A DNA stretch of 64,000 nucleotides from Hylemonella sp. (GCA_030680575.1 JAUXVI010000024.1:45038-109037), one strand, 5' to 3'; shown: positions 9,973 to 19,473, counted from the first letter of the stretch. The notes: a model not told the origin generated them from the sequence alone. A program made the numbers and translations.

Positions 9973-10140
9973 AAAAGGACTCCGGATAGGTAGTAAAAAC
10001 GCTGCCGGCGCAGGTCAAAATGCCCCGGAACCGCGTGCGACGTGCCCCTCGGGCACCGCGGGTGGATTATGACCCCGCCCACCCCTGTGTAATCCCCAAG
10101 TTTGCCCCCACATTTCCTGGGGTATATTGATCGACAAGTT

Positions 10141-11322
10141 ATGAGAATGCGGTTGGAGACATACCACTCGATGATGCAGACGGACCTGCAGCAGGTGCCC
10201 GCTTGCCGCGGCATCGTGCTGCGCGGCACGGAAGGCATCTCGACCGCCCACATCCACCAGACTGCGCTGGAGCGGCTCGAAGCCAGCGAGCTGGCCACCC
10301 TGGTCCATGCCGAATCGGGTTGCGACAGCCAGGGCAGCTGGGTACGCCTGTGGCTGGACGCCGCCGCCGTGCAGGCCTGGGCCCCGGGTTTCAACACCCT
10401 GCAACTGGCACAAACACTGCAACTCGACACGGTGAACCAAGCGGCCGACCTGTTGCGCGAGATCGTGCTCACCCTGCTGATGGGTCCGGTCGCCTTCGAA
10501 TACCCGAGCATCGACGAACTGGTATCGGCCGTGCACATCCGCCGCAACATCGTGCAGGCGGCACGCAAGACCACGCTGGCCTTCGACACCGCCGCTGCAG
10601 AGCGGCCTGAGAAATACTGGACCTACGACAAAGCCACCGGCTTCACCATCCTGCCCGGCGTGTCGCTGATCGACGCCCTGACCCAGGCTACCCAGCCGGA
10701 GATCTCCGGCACGATGTACGCCTTCTCCTGCTACCGCGCCACCGAGTACGTGACCCTGCTCGGCATCGCGCAGGAGTTGGCGCAGAGCAACCCGTCGCTG
10801 CTGGCGCAACTGCAGGAACTGTGGAGCCGGCGCGCCATCATGTCGGGCGAATTCCATGAGGTCTTCCTGCGCGAGCAGGGTTCGATGGAGGCGCCGCTGC
10901 CGCCTTTCTACTACGTCCCCGGCGACCGGACCTGGTTCCGCAACCCCGACGAGGCCTCCGCCAACGCCTCGGGCTTTGAAGGCTCCTGGGTCATGTACAA
11001 GGGCGGCGGCCTGTTCACCAACTTCTGGAAGCACCAGCAGCCCTACACCCTGGTCAGCAAGTGCGTCGAGATCTACCACTGGCGCCATGGTCTGTACCAG
11101 GACGCGCAGGGCGAACACCGCATCGACGAGGTCCGCATCGAGCCGATGATCGAAGCCACGCTCAGCAACCCGGCCGAGCTGGCGCGCATCATGGCCCTGA
11201 TGACACGCTACCGCGAACCGCGCGGTGTCTACACCGAAGCCGGTGGTGGCATCGACACCACGCGCGAGTTCGCACGCTGGGTCCGCCCCGGCACGGCCGA
11301 CCTGCAACTGCCCACCGAATAA
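10141..11322 (+). CDS. Tgl-like protein (spore-coat transglutaminase family homologue)
   Basis: A protein of about 393 residues that I do not know as a characterised gene in proteobacteria. Compared from memory with Bacillus subtilis Tgl, it shares FEYPSIDELV...RRNIVQAA (Tgl FDYHSIAEL...RMNIVAAA), YAFSC (Tgl YAFEC, catalytic Cys116) at about residue 197, and PGDRTWFRNP (Tgl LGDCLYFKNP), in the same order. Glu280 in GFEGSW matches Tgl Glu187; the position of Tgl His200 reads Asn. It is longer than Tgl (245 residues) at both ends. It probably forms isopeptide bonds or hydrolyses amides. The start is uncertain: TTG 10102, ATG 10141, 10147 or 10171 are all in frame. The acyltransferase gene follows after 9 bases. 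Confidence 0.65.
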   Translation: MRMRLETYHSMMQTDLQQVPACRGIVLRGTEGISTAHIHQTALERLEASELATLVHAESGCDSQGSWVRLWLDAAAVQAWAPGFNTLQLAQTLQLDTVNQAADLLREIVLTLLMGPVAFEYPSIDELVSAVHIRRNIVQAARKTTLAFDTAAAERPEKYWTYDKATGFTILPGVSLIDALTQATQPEISGTMYAFSCYRATEYVTLLGIAQELAQSNPSLLAQLQELWSRRAIMSGEFHEVFLREQGSMEAPLPPFYYVPGDRTWFRNPDEASANASGFEGSWVMYKGGGLFTNFWKHQQPYTLVSKCVEIYHWRHGLYQDAQGEHRIDEVRIEPMIEATLSNPAELARIMALMTRYREPRGVYTEAGGGIDTTREFARWVRPGTADLQLPTE

Positions 11323-11331
11323 AATCCGGGG

Positions 11332-12384
11332 ATGCAAGCCCGGCAGACCCATATCGATGCGCTCAAGCTCATCGGCTCGCAACTGATCGTGCTGCATCAC
11401 TTTGCCGCCTACGGCCCGCTGGCTGATGCCATGAGCCAGGCGGCCCCCACCCTGTCCGCCTGGCTGTACGACTATGCACGCATGGCGGTGCAGGTGTTCC
11501 TGGTGCTGGGCGGCTACCTGGCCGCGCGCAACCTGGCACCCGAAGGCCAGATCCGCATCGGCTCGCCCTGGCGCACGCTGTGGCGGCGCTACCAGCGCCT
11601 GGCCCTACCCTTCACCGTCGCCTTGCTGCTGGCCATGGTCGCGGCCATGCTGGCGCGCCACTGGCTGGCTGACGACTTCATCCCTGCCGCGCCCACCTGG
11701 GGCCAGACCCTGTCGCACGCCCTGCTGCTGCACAGCGTGCTGGATCAGGAATCACTCTCGGCCGGCGTCTGGTATGTGGCCATCGACTTCCAGCTCTTCG
11801 CCCTCATGACGCTGCTGCTCTGGCTGGGCCGGCGCCGCCTCTGGGCTGTGTTGCTGGTGCTGGGCCTGATGCTGGCCTCGCTGTTCTTCTTCAACCGCGA
11901 TGCGGACTGGGACAACTGGGCGCTCTACTTCTTCGGCGCCTACGGCATGGGTGCCCTGGCCTACTGGATCGGCAGCTCGCGCCATCCGGCCAAGCTGCTG
12001 GGGCTGTTGGCATTGGCCGGTCTGTTCGCGCTGATGCTGGATTTTCGTGGCCGCATTGCCCTGGCCCTGGTGGTGGCCCTGCTGCTGGCGCTGTTGCAGT
12101 GGCGCGATCACACCCGCCGATTCCAGTCGGTCATGCCGGCGCCGCTGTCGCGTGCCGTCGGCCTGTTGGGGCAAAGCTCCTACGCCCTGTTCCTGGTCCA
12201 TTTCCCGGTGCTGATGCTGGGCAACGCGCTGTTTGCCAAACTGCTTCCGGCAGGCACCGCCATGGCCATTGGGGTACTGCTGGCCAGTTGGGCGATCAGC
12301 CTGGGGCTGGCACTGCTGTTCGAGCGCTGGGTCGAAGCACCGCTCTCGCGCCTGGGTGGCTTGCGGCGCAAGTCAGCGCCGTAG
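11332..12384 (+). CDS. Acyltransferase 3 family membrane protein
   Basis: A 350-residue polytopic protein with about ten hydrophobic segments. The opening RQTHIDALKLIGSQLIVLHHF is the usual start of the acyltransferase-3 (OafA/WecH) family: the first helix with the conserved His pair used to move acyl groups across the membrane onto sugars or other acceptors. The acceptor is not evident. It starts 9 bases after the Tgl-like gene and should be on the same transcript, so it may modify the same surface structure. It converges with the TlpA-type gene, whose stop lies only 4 bases away. Confidence 0.85.
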   Translation: MQARQTHIDALKLIGSQLIVLHHFAAYGPLADAMSQAAPTLSAWLYDYARMAVQVFLVLGGYLAARNLAPEGQIRIGSPWRTLWRRYQRLALPFTVALLLAMVAAMLARHWLADDFIPAAPTWGQTLSHALLLHSVLDQESLSAGVWYVAIDFQLFALMTLLLWLGRRRLWAVLLVLGLMLASLFFFNRDADWDNWALYFFGAYGMGALAYWIGSSRHPAKLLGLLALAGLFALMLDFRGRIALALVVALLLALLQWRDHTRRFQSVMPAPLSRAVGLLGQSSYALFLVHFPVLMLGNALFAKLLPAGTAMAIGVLLASWAISLGLALLFERWVEAPLSRLGGLRRKSAP

Positions 12385-12387
12385 ACA

Positions 12388-12915
12388 TCAGCGTCGTAGT
12401 AAAGGCTCGACCAGCGCCGTCGCTTCGCGCCCGGTCCAGTCCACCTCACCGCGCACACGCTGGCGCGGCCGGCCCTCGGCATCAATCAGGATGGTGGTAG
12501 GAAACACATTGGCACCCCACTGCTTGGCAATGTCACCGCTCTGATCGAGCAGCACCGGCAGGCTCATGCCGGTGGACTGCACGTACTGGCTGATGCGGCG
12601 CGGCCCCTCGCGGAAATTGATCGCCAGCACCACCAGTTTCTCGGGGCCATAGATCTCAGCCAGTTGCTGCAGCGTCGGCATCTCGTTGCGACAAGGCTCG
12701 CACCAGCTGGCCCAGAAATTCAGCAGCACGGCGCGGCCGCGCAGGTCGGCCAGCTTCCACACCTTGCCCTGCAGATCCATGGCCTGCAACGGCGGTACCG
12801 CCAGACTGGGCGGCCAGCGCGTCAGATCAAAGCTGGCGGCCCGAGCCGTCGGCAGCAGGCTGACCGCGCCCGCCCAGACGGCCAGCCGCTGGAGCACCTG
12901 ACGCCGCAGGCGCAT
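12388..12915 (-). CDS. TlpA-family thiol:disulfide oxidoreductase
   Basis: About 175 residues. An N-terminal RRQVLQRL followed by a hydrophobic run ending PTARA suggests export. The thioredoxin-fold core has LLNFWASWCEPCRNEMP with the redox pair in WCEPC, and the cis-Pro loop NVFPTTILID. Such proteins reduce periplasmic disulfides, often for cytochrome c maturation or to repair thiols. The start at 12915 is chosen because AGGAAG lies 8 bases upstream and because the longer in-frame openings (12948, or TTG 12984) lack such a site; the longest would be partly encoded by the repeat at 12961-13003. Confidence 0.88.
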   Translation of the reverse strand: MRLRRQVLQRLAVWAGAVSLLPTARAASFDLTRWPPSLAVPPLQAMDLQGKVWKLADLRGRAVLLNFWASWCEPCRNEMPTLQQLAEIYGPEKLVVLAINFREGPRRISQYVQSTGMSLPVLLDQSGDIAKQWGANVFPTTILIDAEGRPRQRVRGEVDWTGREATALVEPLLRR

Positions 12916-12960
12916 GGCGGAGGCTTCCTGCATTTCTCGATTTGGCATCAAATCAGGCTT

Positions 12961-13003
12961 AAGCCCTTGTTTTATATGCGTCAACAGCTATTAAATTTAT
13001 AGC
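12961..13003 (-). repeat. Two-hairpin short repeat, copy A
   Basis: Read on the minus strand this begins 3 bases after the alaS stop: GCTA, 9 bases, TAGC, 3 bases, TGACGC, ATAT, then ACAAGGGC and a second small palindrome GGCTTAAGCC. The same order of elements occurs at 24795-24855 (copy B) and, in part, at 45863-45905 (copy C). In copies A and B it lies immediately after a stop codon, in the orientation of that gene, so it may act as a 3' end element or terminator. Confidence 0.7.
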
Positions 13004-13005
13004 AA

Positions 13006-15627
13006 TCAAAGCTTGTCCGCCACCCAGCCCTGCACGCTGGCCAGCGCCGCACCGAGTTTGCTGGCATCAGTACCGCCGGCCATGGCCATGTCGGGCTTGC
13101 CGCCGCCCTTGCCGCCAACTTGTTGGGCCACGAAGTTGACCAGCTCACCGGCCTTGACTTTGCCCACGCTGTCGGCGGTGACGCCGGCGGCCAGCTGCAC
13201 CTTGTCGCCGTCCACCGCTGCCAGCACGATGGCCGCGGTCTTGAGCTTGTTCTTGAGCTGGTCCAGGGTGTCGCGCAGGGTCTTGGCATCGGCACCGTCG
13301 AGCTTCGCTGCCAGCACCTTGATGCCTTTCACGTCCACCGCCTGCGTCACCAGATCGTCGCCCTGGCTGGAGGCCAGTTTGCCCTTGAGGGCGGCGATTT
13401 CCTTCTCCAGCGCCTTGACCTGGTCCAGCACCTGGCCCAGGCGGGTGTTGAGTTCTGTCGCCGGTGCCTTGAGCGTGCTGGCGGCCTGCGTCACGGTGTC
13501 TTCCAGTTGCTGCAGGTAGGCCAGCGCGTTCTGGCCGGTGACGGCCTCAATACGGCGCACGCCAGCGGCCACGCCGCCCTCGGCCACCACCTTGAACAAA
13601 CCGATGTCGCCGGTGCGCTGCACATGGGTGCCACCGCACAGTTCGCGGCTGCTGCCGATGTCGAGCACGCGCACGCTGTCGCCGTACTTCTCGCCGAACA
13701 GCATCATGGCGCCGGTCTTCTGCGCCGACTCGATGTCCATCACACGCGCCTGCGTGGCTTCGTTGTCCAGAATCTCGGCGTTCACCTGGGCTTCGATGGC
13801 GCGGATCTGCGCTTCGGTCACGGGTGCGTTGTGGGCGAAGTCGAAACGAGTGCGCTCGGCATTCACCAGCGAGCCCTTCTGCTGCACGTGGCTGCCCAGC
13901 ACTTCGCGCAAGGCCTTGTGCATCAGGTGCGTGACCGAGTGGTTGCGCTCGGTGGCAGCACGTGTTTCCAGGTTCACCAGCGCAGTCACCTGGTCACCCA
14001 CATTGAGCGTGCCCTGGGCCACGGTGCCGTGGTGGCCAAAGACATCGGCCTTGATCTTCTGCGTGTCGCCCACGTCGAAACGGGCCGAGCCGGCCAGCAG
14101 CAGGCCTTCGTCGCCAACCTGACCGCCGCTTTCGGCATAAAAAGGCGTGGTGTCCAGCACCACCACCCCGTTTTGCCCGGCTTTCAGGGCTGCAACCGGC
14201 GTCCCGTCGGCGTAAAGCGCTACGATTTTTGCAGCAGCCTCCAGCGTCTCGTAACCGACGAACTCGTTGCCGGCACCGCTGTACTCCAGCGCCTTGTCCA
14301 TCTTGAACTTGCCGGCGGCGCGGGCCTGCGCTTTCTGCTTGTCCATGGCGGCGTGGAAGCCGGCCTCGTCCACGCTCAGGCCGCGCTCGCGGCAGACGTC
14401 GGCCGACAGATCGAGCGGGAAGCCGTAGGTGTCGTGCAGCTTGAAGGCCACCTCGCCCGGCAGCACCTTGGCGTTGGCCAAGGCCGCATCCAGAATCTCC
14501 ATGCCGTTTTCCAGCGTCTCGAAGAAGCGCTCTTCCTCGGCCTTCAAGACCTCGGTGATGCGCTGCTCCTGTTCTTTCAGGCGCGGGTAGGCATCACCCA
14601 TCTGGCGCACCAGCTCAGCCACCAGCTTGTGGAAGAAGGGTTTCTTCTGGCCCAGCTTGTAGCCGTGGCGGATAGCACGACGCACGATACGGCGCTGCAC
14701 ATAACCGCGGCCTTCGTTGCTCGGGATCACGCCGTCGCTCACCAGGAAGGCGGTGGCGCGGATGTGGTCGGCAATCACGCGCAGCGAGGGGTTGGCCAGG
14801 TCTGTGGTGCCGACTTCACGGGCGGCCGCCTTGATCAGCGCATCGAACAGGTCGATCTCGTAGTTGCTGTGCACGTGCTGCAGGATGGCGGCCAGGCGCT
14901 CCAGGCCCATGCCGGTGTCGACGCAGGGCGCCGGCAGCGGCGTGACGGCACCGGTCTCGTCCATATTGAACTGCATGAACACGTTGTTCCAGATCTCGAT
15001 GAAACGGTCGCCGTCTTCATCGGGGCTGCCCGGGGGGCCGCCGGGAATGTGGTCGCCGTGGTCGTAGAAGATCTCGCTGCAGGGGCCGCAGGGGCCGGTG
15101 TCGGCCATCATCCAGAAGTTGTCAGACTTGTAGCGCCCGCCCTTGTTGTCGCCGATGCGGATCACACGCTCGGGCGGCAGGCCGATCTCTTTCGTCCAGA
15201 TGTCGTAGGCCTCGTCGTCCTCGGCATACACCGTGGCCAGCAGGCGCTCGGGCGGCAGCTTGTAGACCTCGGTCAGCAGCTCCCAGGCCCACTTGAGCGA
15301 CTCACGCTTGAAGTAGTCGCCGAAGCTCCAGTTGCCCAGCATCTCAAAGAAGGTGTGGTGGCGCGCGGTGTAGCCCACGTTCTCCAGATCGTTGTGCTTG
15401 CCGCCGGCGCGCAGGCAGGCCTGCACCGAGGTGGCGCGCACGTAGCTGCGCTTGTCAGTGCCGAGGAACACGTCCTTGAACTGCACCATGCCGGAGTTGG
15501 TGAACATCAGGGTCGGGTCGTTGCCCGGCACCAGCGGGCTGGAGGCGACAACGGTGTGCCCCTTGGCGGCAAAGAAGTCCAGAAAGGTCTTGCGGATGTC
15601 GGCAACGGAGAAGGCGGGTTGGCTCAT
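13006..15627 (-). CDS. alaS: Alanyl-tRNA synthetase
   Basis: 873 residues, the normal length. It charges tRNA-Ala and edits mischarged Ser/Gly. Domains in order: class II catalytic core with [18 protein letters not shown], the GMGLERL motif, a tRNA-recognition region, an editing domain with [11 protein letters not shown] (HxxxH) and [13 protein letters not shown] (zinc ligands), and a C-Ala domain after a coiled linker. The start is taken at MSQPAFSV (15627), the conserved N-terminus, not the earlier in-frame Met at 15660. Divergent from the succinate-semialdehyde dehydrogenase gene. Confidence 0.98.
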   Translation of the reverse strand: MSQPAFSVADIRKTFLDFFAAKGHTVVASSPLVPGNDPTLMFTNSGMVQFKDVFLGTDKRSYVRATSVQACLRAGGKHNDLENVGYTARHHTFFEMLGNWSFGDYFKRESLKWAWELLTEVYKLPPERLLATVYAEDDEAYDIWTKEIGLPPERVIRIGDNKGGRYKSDNFWMMADTGPCGPCSEIFYDHGDHIPGGPPGSPDEDGDRFIEIWNNVFMQFNMDETGAVTPLPAPCVDTGMGLERLAAILQHVHSNYEIDLFDALIKAAAREVGTTDLANPSLRVIADHIRATAFLVSDGVIPSNEGRGYVQRRIVRRAIRHGYKLGQKKPFFHKLVAELVRQMGDAYPRLKEQEQRITEVLKAEEERFFETLENGMEILDAALANAKVLPGEVAFKLHDTYGFPLDLSADVCRERGLSVDEAGFHAAMDKQKAQARAAGKFKMDKALEYSGAGNEFVGYETLEAAAKIVALYADGTPVAALKAGQNGVVVLDTTPFYAESGGQVGDEGLLLAGSARFDVGDTQKIKADVFGHHGTVAQGTLNVGDQVTALVNLETRAATERNHSVTHLMHKALREVLGSHVQQKGSLVNAERTRFDFAHNAPVTEAQIRAIEAQVNAEILDNEATQARVMDIESAQKTGAMMLFGEKYGDSVRVLDIGSSRELCGGTHVQRTGDIGLFKVVAEGGVAAGVRRIEAVTGQNALAYLQQLEDTVTQAASTLKAPATELNTRLGQVLDQVKALEKEIAALKGKLASSQGDDLVTQAVDVKGIKVLAAKLDGADAKTLRDTLDQLKNKLKTAAIVLAAVDGDKVQLAAGVTADSVGKVKAGELVNFVAQQVGGKGGGKPDMAMAGGTDASKLGAALASVQGWVADKL

Positions 15628-15815
15628 GGTGTGTAGGTGGCCGCGCCGCCGATCCGACAAGAATCGCTGCGGGCACGTAACTGCTTGATTTATTTGAACA
15701 AACGATTATAAGTTTTGCATGGCTTGGCGCGCCCTGTCGCCCCGGTGATGCCCCTTGGCAAAACATGCTGGCAAAATCGTCTGCCATACCCATAACACCC
15801 TGAAGAGACACTCCC

Positions 15816-17300
15816 ATGGACATGAAAAGCTCCCCGCTTTCCCTGCTGAAAGACCCGACCCTGCTCAAGACCGACGCGCTGATCAACGGCCAATGGGTCA
15901 AGGGGGCAGCGGCCACGCGCTTTGACGTGCATGACCCGAGCAACGGCGCCAAGCTGGCCGACGTGGCCAACCTGGGGCCGGCCGATGCCGAGCTGGCCAT
16001 CAAGGCCGCCAATGCCGCCTGGCCGGCCTGGCGTGCCAAGACGGCCAAGGAGCGCAGCATCATCTTGCGCAAGTGGTTCGACCTGCTGATGGCCAACCAG
16101 GAAGACCTGGGCCGCATCATGACCGCCGAGCAGGGCAAACCCTTCCCGGAGGCCAAGGGTGAAGTGGCCTACGGCGCCAGCTTTGTCGAGTGGTTCGCGG
16201 AAGAAGCCAAGCGCGTCAACGGCGAAACCCTGCCTCCCTTCGACAACAACCGCCGCCTGATGGTAATCCGCCAGCCGATCGGCGTCTGCGCGGCCATCAC
16301 GCCGTGGAACTTCCCGCTGGCCATGATCACGCGCAAGGTGGCGCCGGCACTGGCGGCCGGCTGCCCGGTCATCATCAAACCGGCCGAGCTGACGCCGCTG
16401 ACCGCGCTCGCCGCGGCCGAGCTTGCCGTGCGCGCCGGCATTCCGGCCGGCGTGCTCAACCTGATCACCGCCGACGGTGACAACTCGATCGCCGTGGGCA
16501 AGGTGTTCTGCGCCAGCGACGTGGTGCGCCACATCAGCTTCACCGGTTCCACCGAAGTCGGCCGCATCCTGATGGCGCAGAGCGCCCCGACGGTCAAGAA
16601 ACTGTCGCTGGAACTGGGCGGCAACGCCCCCTTTATCGTCTTTGACGACGCCGACATCGACTCCGCCGTGGAAGGCGCCATGGCCAGCAAGTACCGCAAC
16701 GCCGGCCAGACCTGCGTCTGCGCCAACCGCATCTATGTGCAAGACGGCGTGTACGACGAGTTCGTGCAGAAGTTCGCTGCCAAGGTCAAGGCGGTCAAGG
16801 TCGGCAACGGCTTCGAGGACGGCGTGTCGCAGGGCCCGCTGATCGAGGACGCTGCCGTGGACAAGGTGGTGCGCCACGTGGCCGACGCTGTGGCCAAGGG
16901 CGGCAAGATCCTGACCGGTGGCAAGAAGATGGGTGGCCAGTTCTTTGAGCCGACCGTGATTTCGGAAGCCAACGCCAGCATGCTGTGCGCCACCGAGGAA
17001 ACCTTCGGCCCCTTCGCCCCGGTGTTCCGCTTCAAGACCGAGCAGGAAGCCATCGACGCGGCCAACGCCACCATCTTCGGCCTGGCCAGCTACTTCTACA
17101 GCCGGGACGTGGGCCGCATCTTCCGCGTCAGCGAGGCGCTGGAGTACGGCATGGTCGGCATCAACGTTGGCATCCTGGCCACCGAGCATGTCCCGTTCGG
17201 CGGCGTCAAGCAGTCCGGCCTGGGCCGCGAGGGCTCCAGCCACGGCATGGAAGACTACGTCGAGATGAAGTACCTGTGTCTGGGCGACATCCTGAAATAG
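15816..17300 (+). CDS. gabD: NAD(P)-dependent succinate-semialdehyde dehydrogenase
   Basis: A 494-residue aldehyde dehydrogenase that oxidises succinate semialdehyde to succinate, feeding the citric acid cycle from GABA or related compounds. The family motifs are intact: ITPWNFPLAMITRKVAPAL, SFTGSTEVGRIL, the catalytic Glu in LELGGNAPFIVFDDAD and catalytic Cys in GQTCVCANR, and a C-terminal HGMEDYVEMKYLCLG typical of GabD. No GABA transaminase gene is nearby. AGAGAC lies before the ATG. Other glutarate/succinate semialdehyde substrates remain possible. Confidence 0.93.
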   Translation: MDMKSSPLSLLKDPTLLKTDALINGQWVKGAAATRFDVHDPSNGAKLADVANLGPADAELAIKAANAAWPAWRAKTAKERSIILRKWFDLLMANQEDLGRIMTAEQGKPFPEAKGEVAYGASFVEWFAEEAKRVNGETLPPFDNNRRLMVIRQPIGVCAAITPWNFPLAMITRKVAPALAAGCPVIIKPAELTPLTALAAAELAVRAGIPAGVLNLITADGDNSIAVGKVFCASDVVRHISFTGSTEVGRILMAQSAPTVKKLSLELGGNAPFIVFDDADIDSAVEGAMASKYRNAGQTCVCANRIYVQDGVYDEFVQKFAAKVKAVKVGNGFEDGVSQGPLIEDAAVDKVVRHVADAVAKGGKILTGGKKMGGQFFEPTVISEANASMLCATEETFGPFAPVFRFKTEQEAIDAANATIFGLASYFYSRDVGRIFRVSEALEYGMVGINVGILATEHVPFGGVKQSGLGREGSSHGMEDYVEMKYLCLGDILK

Positions 17301-17313
17301 CCACCTACGGCTA

Positions 17314-17952
17314 TCAAGGTATCGTGGGCGATGGCGTTCCCGTGTCCACAGGCGGCGTGATGGTGTCCGAGGTCGTGCTGCCGGGATTCGTCGTCGAGCC
17401 GTCCACCGGATTGGGCTGAGGCGCCGCAGCTACCGGCTGTGGCAGGGCTGGCGCCATGGGCGTTGCCGCCAATGCCGCATTGCCGGTGGACACCTGTGTC
17501 TTGGAAATAGTGACGATCGCGTCCAGGAATTGCTGATAAATCCTCAACTCGGTCACAGGATCGGCATTGACGTTGGACGCCAGTTCGCACGCACGGTAAA
17601 GCAACTCGCGCGAAATCAGTACCGCCGGGTTGCGCCCGCCCAGATCGACCCCCCCTCTGGCGGAACTGCTGCCAATGGCGCCCACGCCACCCGATTGGGT
17701 TGGCACGCCCAGCTCGACCCCCGAACTGCTGGTCGTGATCGCGTCAGGTCCCGGCCCGCGGCAGTAACGCTCCTTCGTGCCATGCGCCTTGAAATAGGTG
17801 AACTGGCGCGCATAGTCAGCCGCCACCACGTCGATGCCCTGGCGATCGATCACCATTTCCGGCCGGGCATTCCTGTCTCCCGGGCCGGCGCAGCCCGCCA
17901 GCACCAGGCTTGCGGCAACGCCGCTGAATTGCAGAAGATTTCTTGTCCTCAT
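17314..17952 (-). CDS. Uncharacterised lipoprotein
   Basis: 212 residues, not recognised as a named family. A lipobox LVLAGC at about residue 21 marks an exported lipoprotein. The middle has RYCRGPGPD and GRNPAVLISRELLYRACELA, a helical segment that looks conserved; the C-terminal 50 residues are Pro/Thr-rich and low in complexity. GGGGGAG stands at proper distance before the ATG. It lies 29 bases after the cysteine-rich protein gene and is probably in the same operon, so the two may work together at the envelope. Confidence 0.75.
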   Translation of the reverse strand: MRTRNLLQFSGVAASLVLAGCAGPGDRNARPEMVIDRQGIDVVAADYARQFTYFKAHGTKERYCRGPGPDAITTSSSGVELGVPTQSGGVGAIGSSSARGGVDLGGRNPAVLISRELLYRACELASNVNADPVTELRIYQQFLDAIVTISKTQVSTGNAALAATPMAPALPQPVAAAPQPNPVDGSTTNPGSTTSDTITPPVDTGTPSPTIP

Positions 17953-17981
17953 GCCAATCTCCCCCTTTGTACTGGTTCAGG

Positions 17982-19202
17982 TCAGTATTGAGCCGCGACT
18001 GACGGGAAAGGCTCATCCACAAAGCATTTGGGTTGCGTATAGGCCTCGACCACGCCGGCCACGCCCGTAGGATCCAGCCCCGCCAGATCACGCAACGTCT
18101 GATCGGCCTGCGGCCCCTGTTGCTTGACCGCCATCTGGTATTCCAGCTTCACATACTCCTTGGCAACCCACTTGTAGGCATTGGTTGTGAACTGCTGCTT
18201 GAGCGTGTCTACCACTTCCTTGCTGGTCATCTCCTCCAGACGGACGGCGTAGCCCTCCAGCAGGCGCCCGAAGGCGGCACGTGTGGCCTTGAGGTCACGC
18301 GCGGCAGCTGCCGCCTTGACCTCCTTCATCGCCGCTTCGGTTTCCGAACTCTCCCCAAAGGTCAGGATGTTGACCGCCAACATCAACGGCGCGATGACCA
18401 TATTAGCCGTGCTGGATACGCACTGCATCTTGCTGGAGGCACAGCCGGCTCCACACCCAACCTTGCCGTCTGGACAGTTTTGCCAGCACACGGGCCCAAC
18501 GCCGTGGAAACCCGCCTTGCATTGCGAATAGCACAAGCCCGCATCTTCCTCCTGACCCGCCTCACACTGCATCGATGAGCCCGCGCCGCGCGTGTAGGTT
18601 TTCTTGGCAAGCGTGTCGACCGGCCGGAAACAGCTGACGCCTGTGTTCGAATAGCCTTCCGGGCAGCTTTGATAGCAGAAGCCTCCCTTGCGGTACATGC
18701 CGGCAGGACAAGTCATGTGGCTCATGCTGATCGACTTGGGTGGCCACGCGCGGTAGCAGGATGCCCCCATGTTCCTGAAATGGCTGGGACAATTCGCCGC
18801 CTGATAGTGCAGATGAGTGGTGTCTGCGCCCCGTGTGCACAGCGCGCCGGTGTCGGTATAGCCGGAGGGGCAGTGCTCCCAGCACACCGGCCCTGCGCCG
18901 CCATAGCCTTCACGGCACTGCGGGTAGCACAGAGCACCGTTTTCCTGCTCACCCGGAGCACACTCCTCCAGTGGTTTACCCACGCCGCGCGGGTCGCTTT
19001 GGCGGTAGCAATACGGCTGGTGCGCCGACGCCGCCCTGCGCGCCATCCAGGTCATCACCTTCTGCTTGTCAGCATCCGAAAGCGCCGGTCTGTCCTGCGC
19101 GTACACGGGCAAGAAGATCGTCGCACCGAGAAAAACCATCGCCAGACACGACAGAACGATCTGCAGCCCGGCTTTGCGGATAGTTGCGGTACTTGCTGTC
19201 AT
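17982..19202 (-). CDS. Secreted cysteine-rich repeat protein
   Basis: A 406-residue protein with an N-terminal signal segment ending at LPVYAQ. Residues about 60-245 hold repeated cysteine units of the form C-x3-C-x2-G[YF]-x-G-x-G-P-V-C-W-x2-C-P, seen as CYPQCREGYGGAGPVCWEHC and CYSQCKAGFHGVGPVCWQNC, with shorter CPxGYxxTGxxC units between. A hydrophobic helix (NMVIAPLMLAVNILTF) and a helical tail follow, ending DPTGVAGVVEAYTQPKC. The pattern recalls EGF-like repeats of protist surface proteins, which I know only from memory. The start at 19202 is supported by AGGG upstream; the longer reading frame would run into the tRNA gene. Confidence 0.8.
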   Translation of the reverse strand: MTASTATIRKAGLQIVLSCLAMVFLGATIFLPVYAQDRPALSDADKQKVMTWMARRAASAHQPYCYRQSDPRGVGKPLEECAPGEQENGALCYPQCREGYGGAGPVCWEHCPSGYTDTGALCTRGADTTHLHYQAANCPSHFRNMGASCYRAWPPKSISMSHMTCPAGMYRKGGFCYQSCPEGYSNTGVSCFRPVDTLAKKTYTRGAGSSMQCEAGQEEDAGLCYSQCKAGFHGVGPVCWQNCPDGKVGCGAGCASSKMQCVSSTANMVIAPLMLAVNILTFGESSETEAAMKEVKAAAAARDLKATRAAFGRLLEGYAVRLEEMTSKEVVDTLKQQFTTNAYKWVAKEYVKLEYQMAVKQQGPQADQTLRDLAGLDPTGVAGVVEAYTQPKCFVDEPFPSVAAQY

Positions 19203-19318
19203 GGAGCACCCTGCAGGTTTCGAAGTTTCCCAGCATAAACCCTCACCCCCGGCCTGTATACCCGTCACCCGCCCAGGGAAACCCTCATCCTTGCCTCCTG
19301 TAGAATCCCGACCGATTC

Positions 19319-19392
19319 GCGGGTGTAGTTCAATGGTAGAACGGCAGCTTCCCAAGCTTCATACGAGGGTTCGATTCCCTTCACCCGCTCCA
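19319..19392 (+). tRNA. tRNA-Gly (anticodon CCC)
   Basis: A 74-base cloverleaf with encoded CCA. The acceptor stem GCGGGTG pairs fully with CACCCGC, the D arm is GTTCAATGGTAGAAC, the anticodon loop is TTCCCAA, giving CCC, and the T arm has GGTTCGATTCC. The anticodon stem has a C-T mismatch at the second pair. It reads GGG codons. It is followed at once by a strong terminator hairpin that includes the CCA end. Confidence 0.96.
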
Positions 19393-19434
19393 GAATAAAA
19401 AACGGCCCATGAAGGGCCGTTTTTTATTCTGGAG
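19388..19434. terminator. Bidirectional terminator overlapping tRNA 3' end
   Basis: A perfect 21-base inverted repeat (19388-19408 with 19414-19434) around the loop ATGAA. Its core is AAAAAACGGCCC / GGGCCGTTTTTT, so it has T-runs on both strands and can end the tRNA transcript and the scoAB transcript coming the other way. The outer five bases of the left arm are the CTCCA end of the tRNA. Confidence 0.9.
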
Positions 19435-19473
19435 GTGTAAGAGGGGTCGAACCCTCTGGTTCGCTCAAAACAA

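Noticed and set aside
13120..15636. 838-codon open frame antisense to alaS
   Set aside because: It is fully opposite a well-conserved gene; high-GC codon bias in alaS leaves the other strand open. The His/Val/Gln-rich composition is typical of such shadows.
15690..17243. 517-codon open frame antisense to gabD
   Set aside because: Shadow of a conserved aldehyde dehydrogenase gene.
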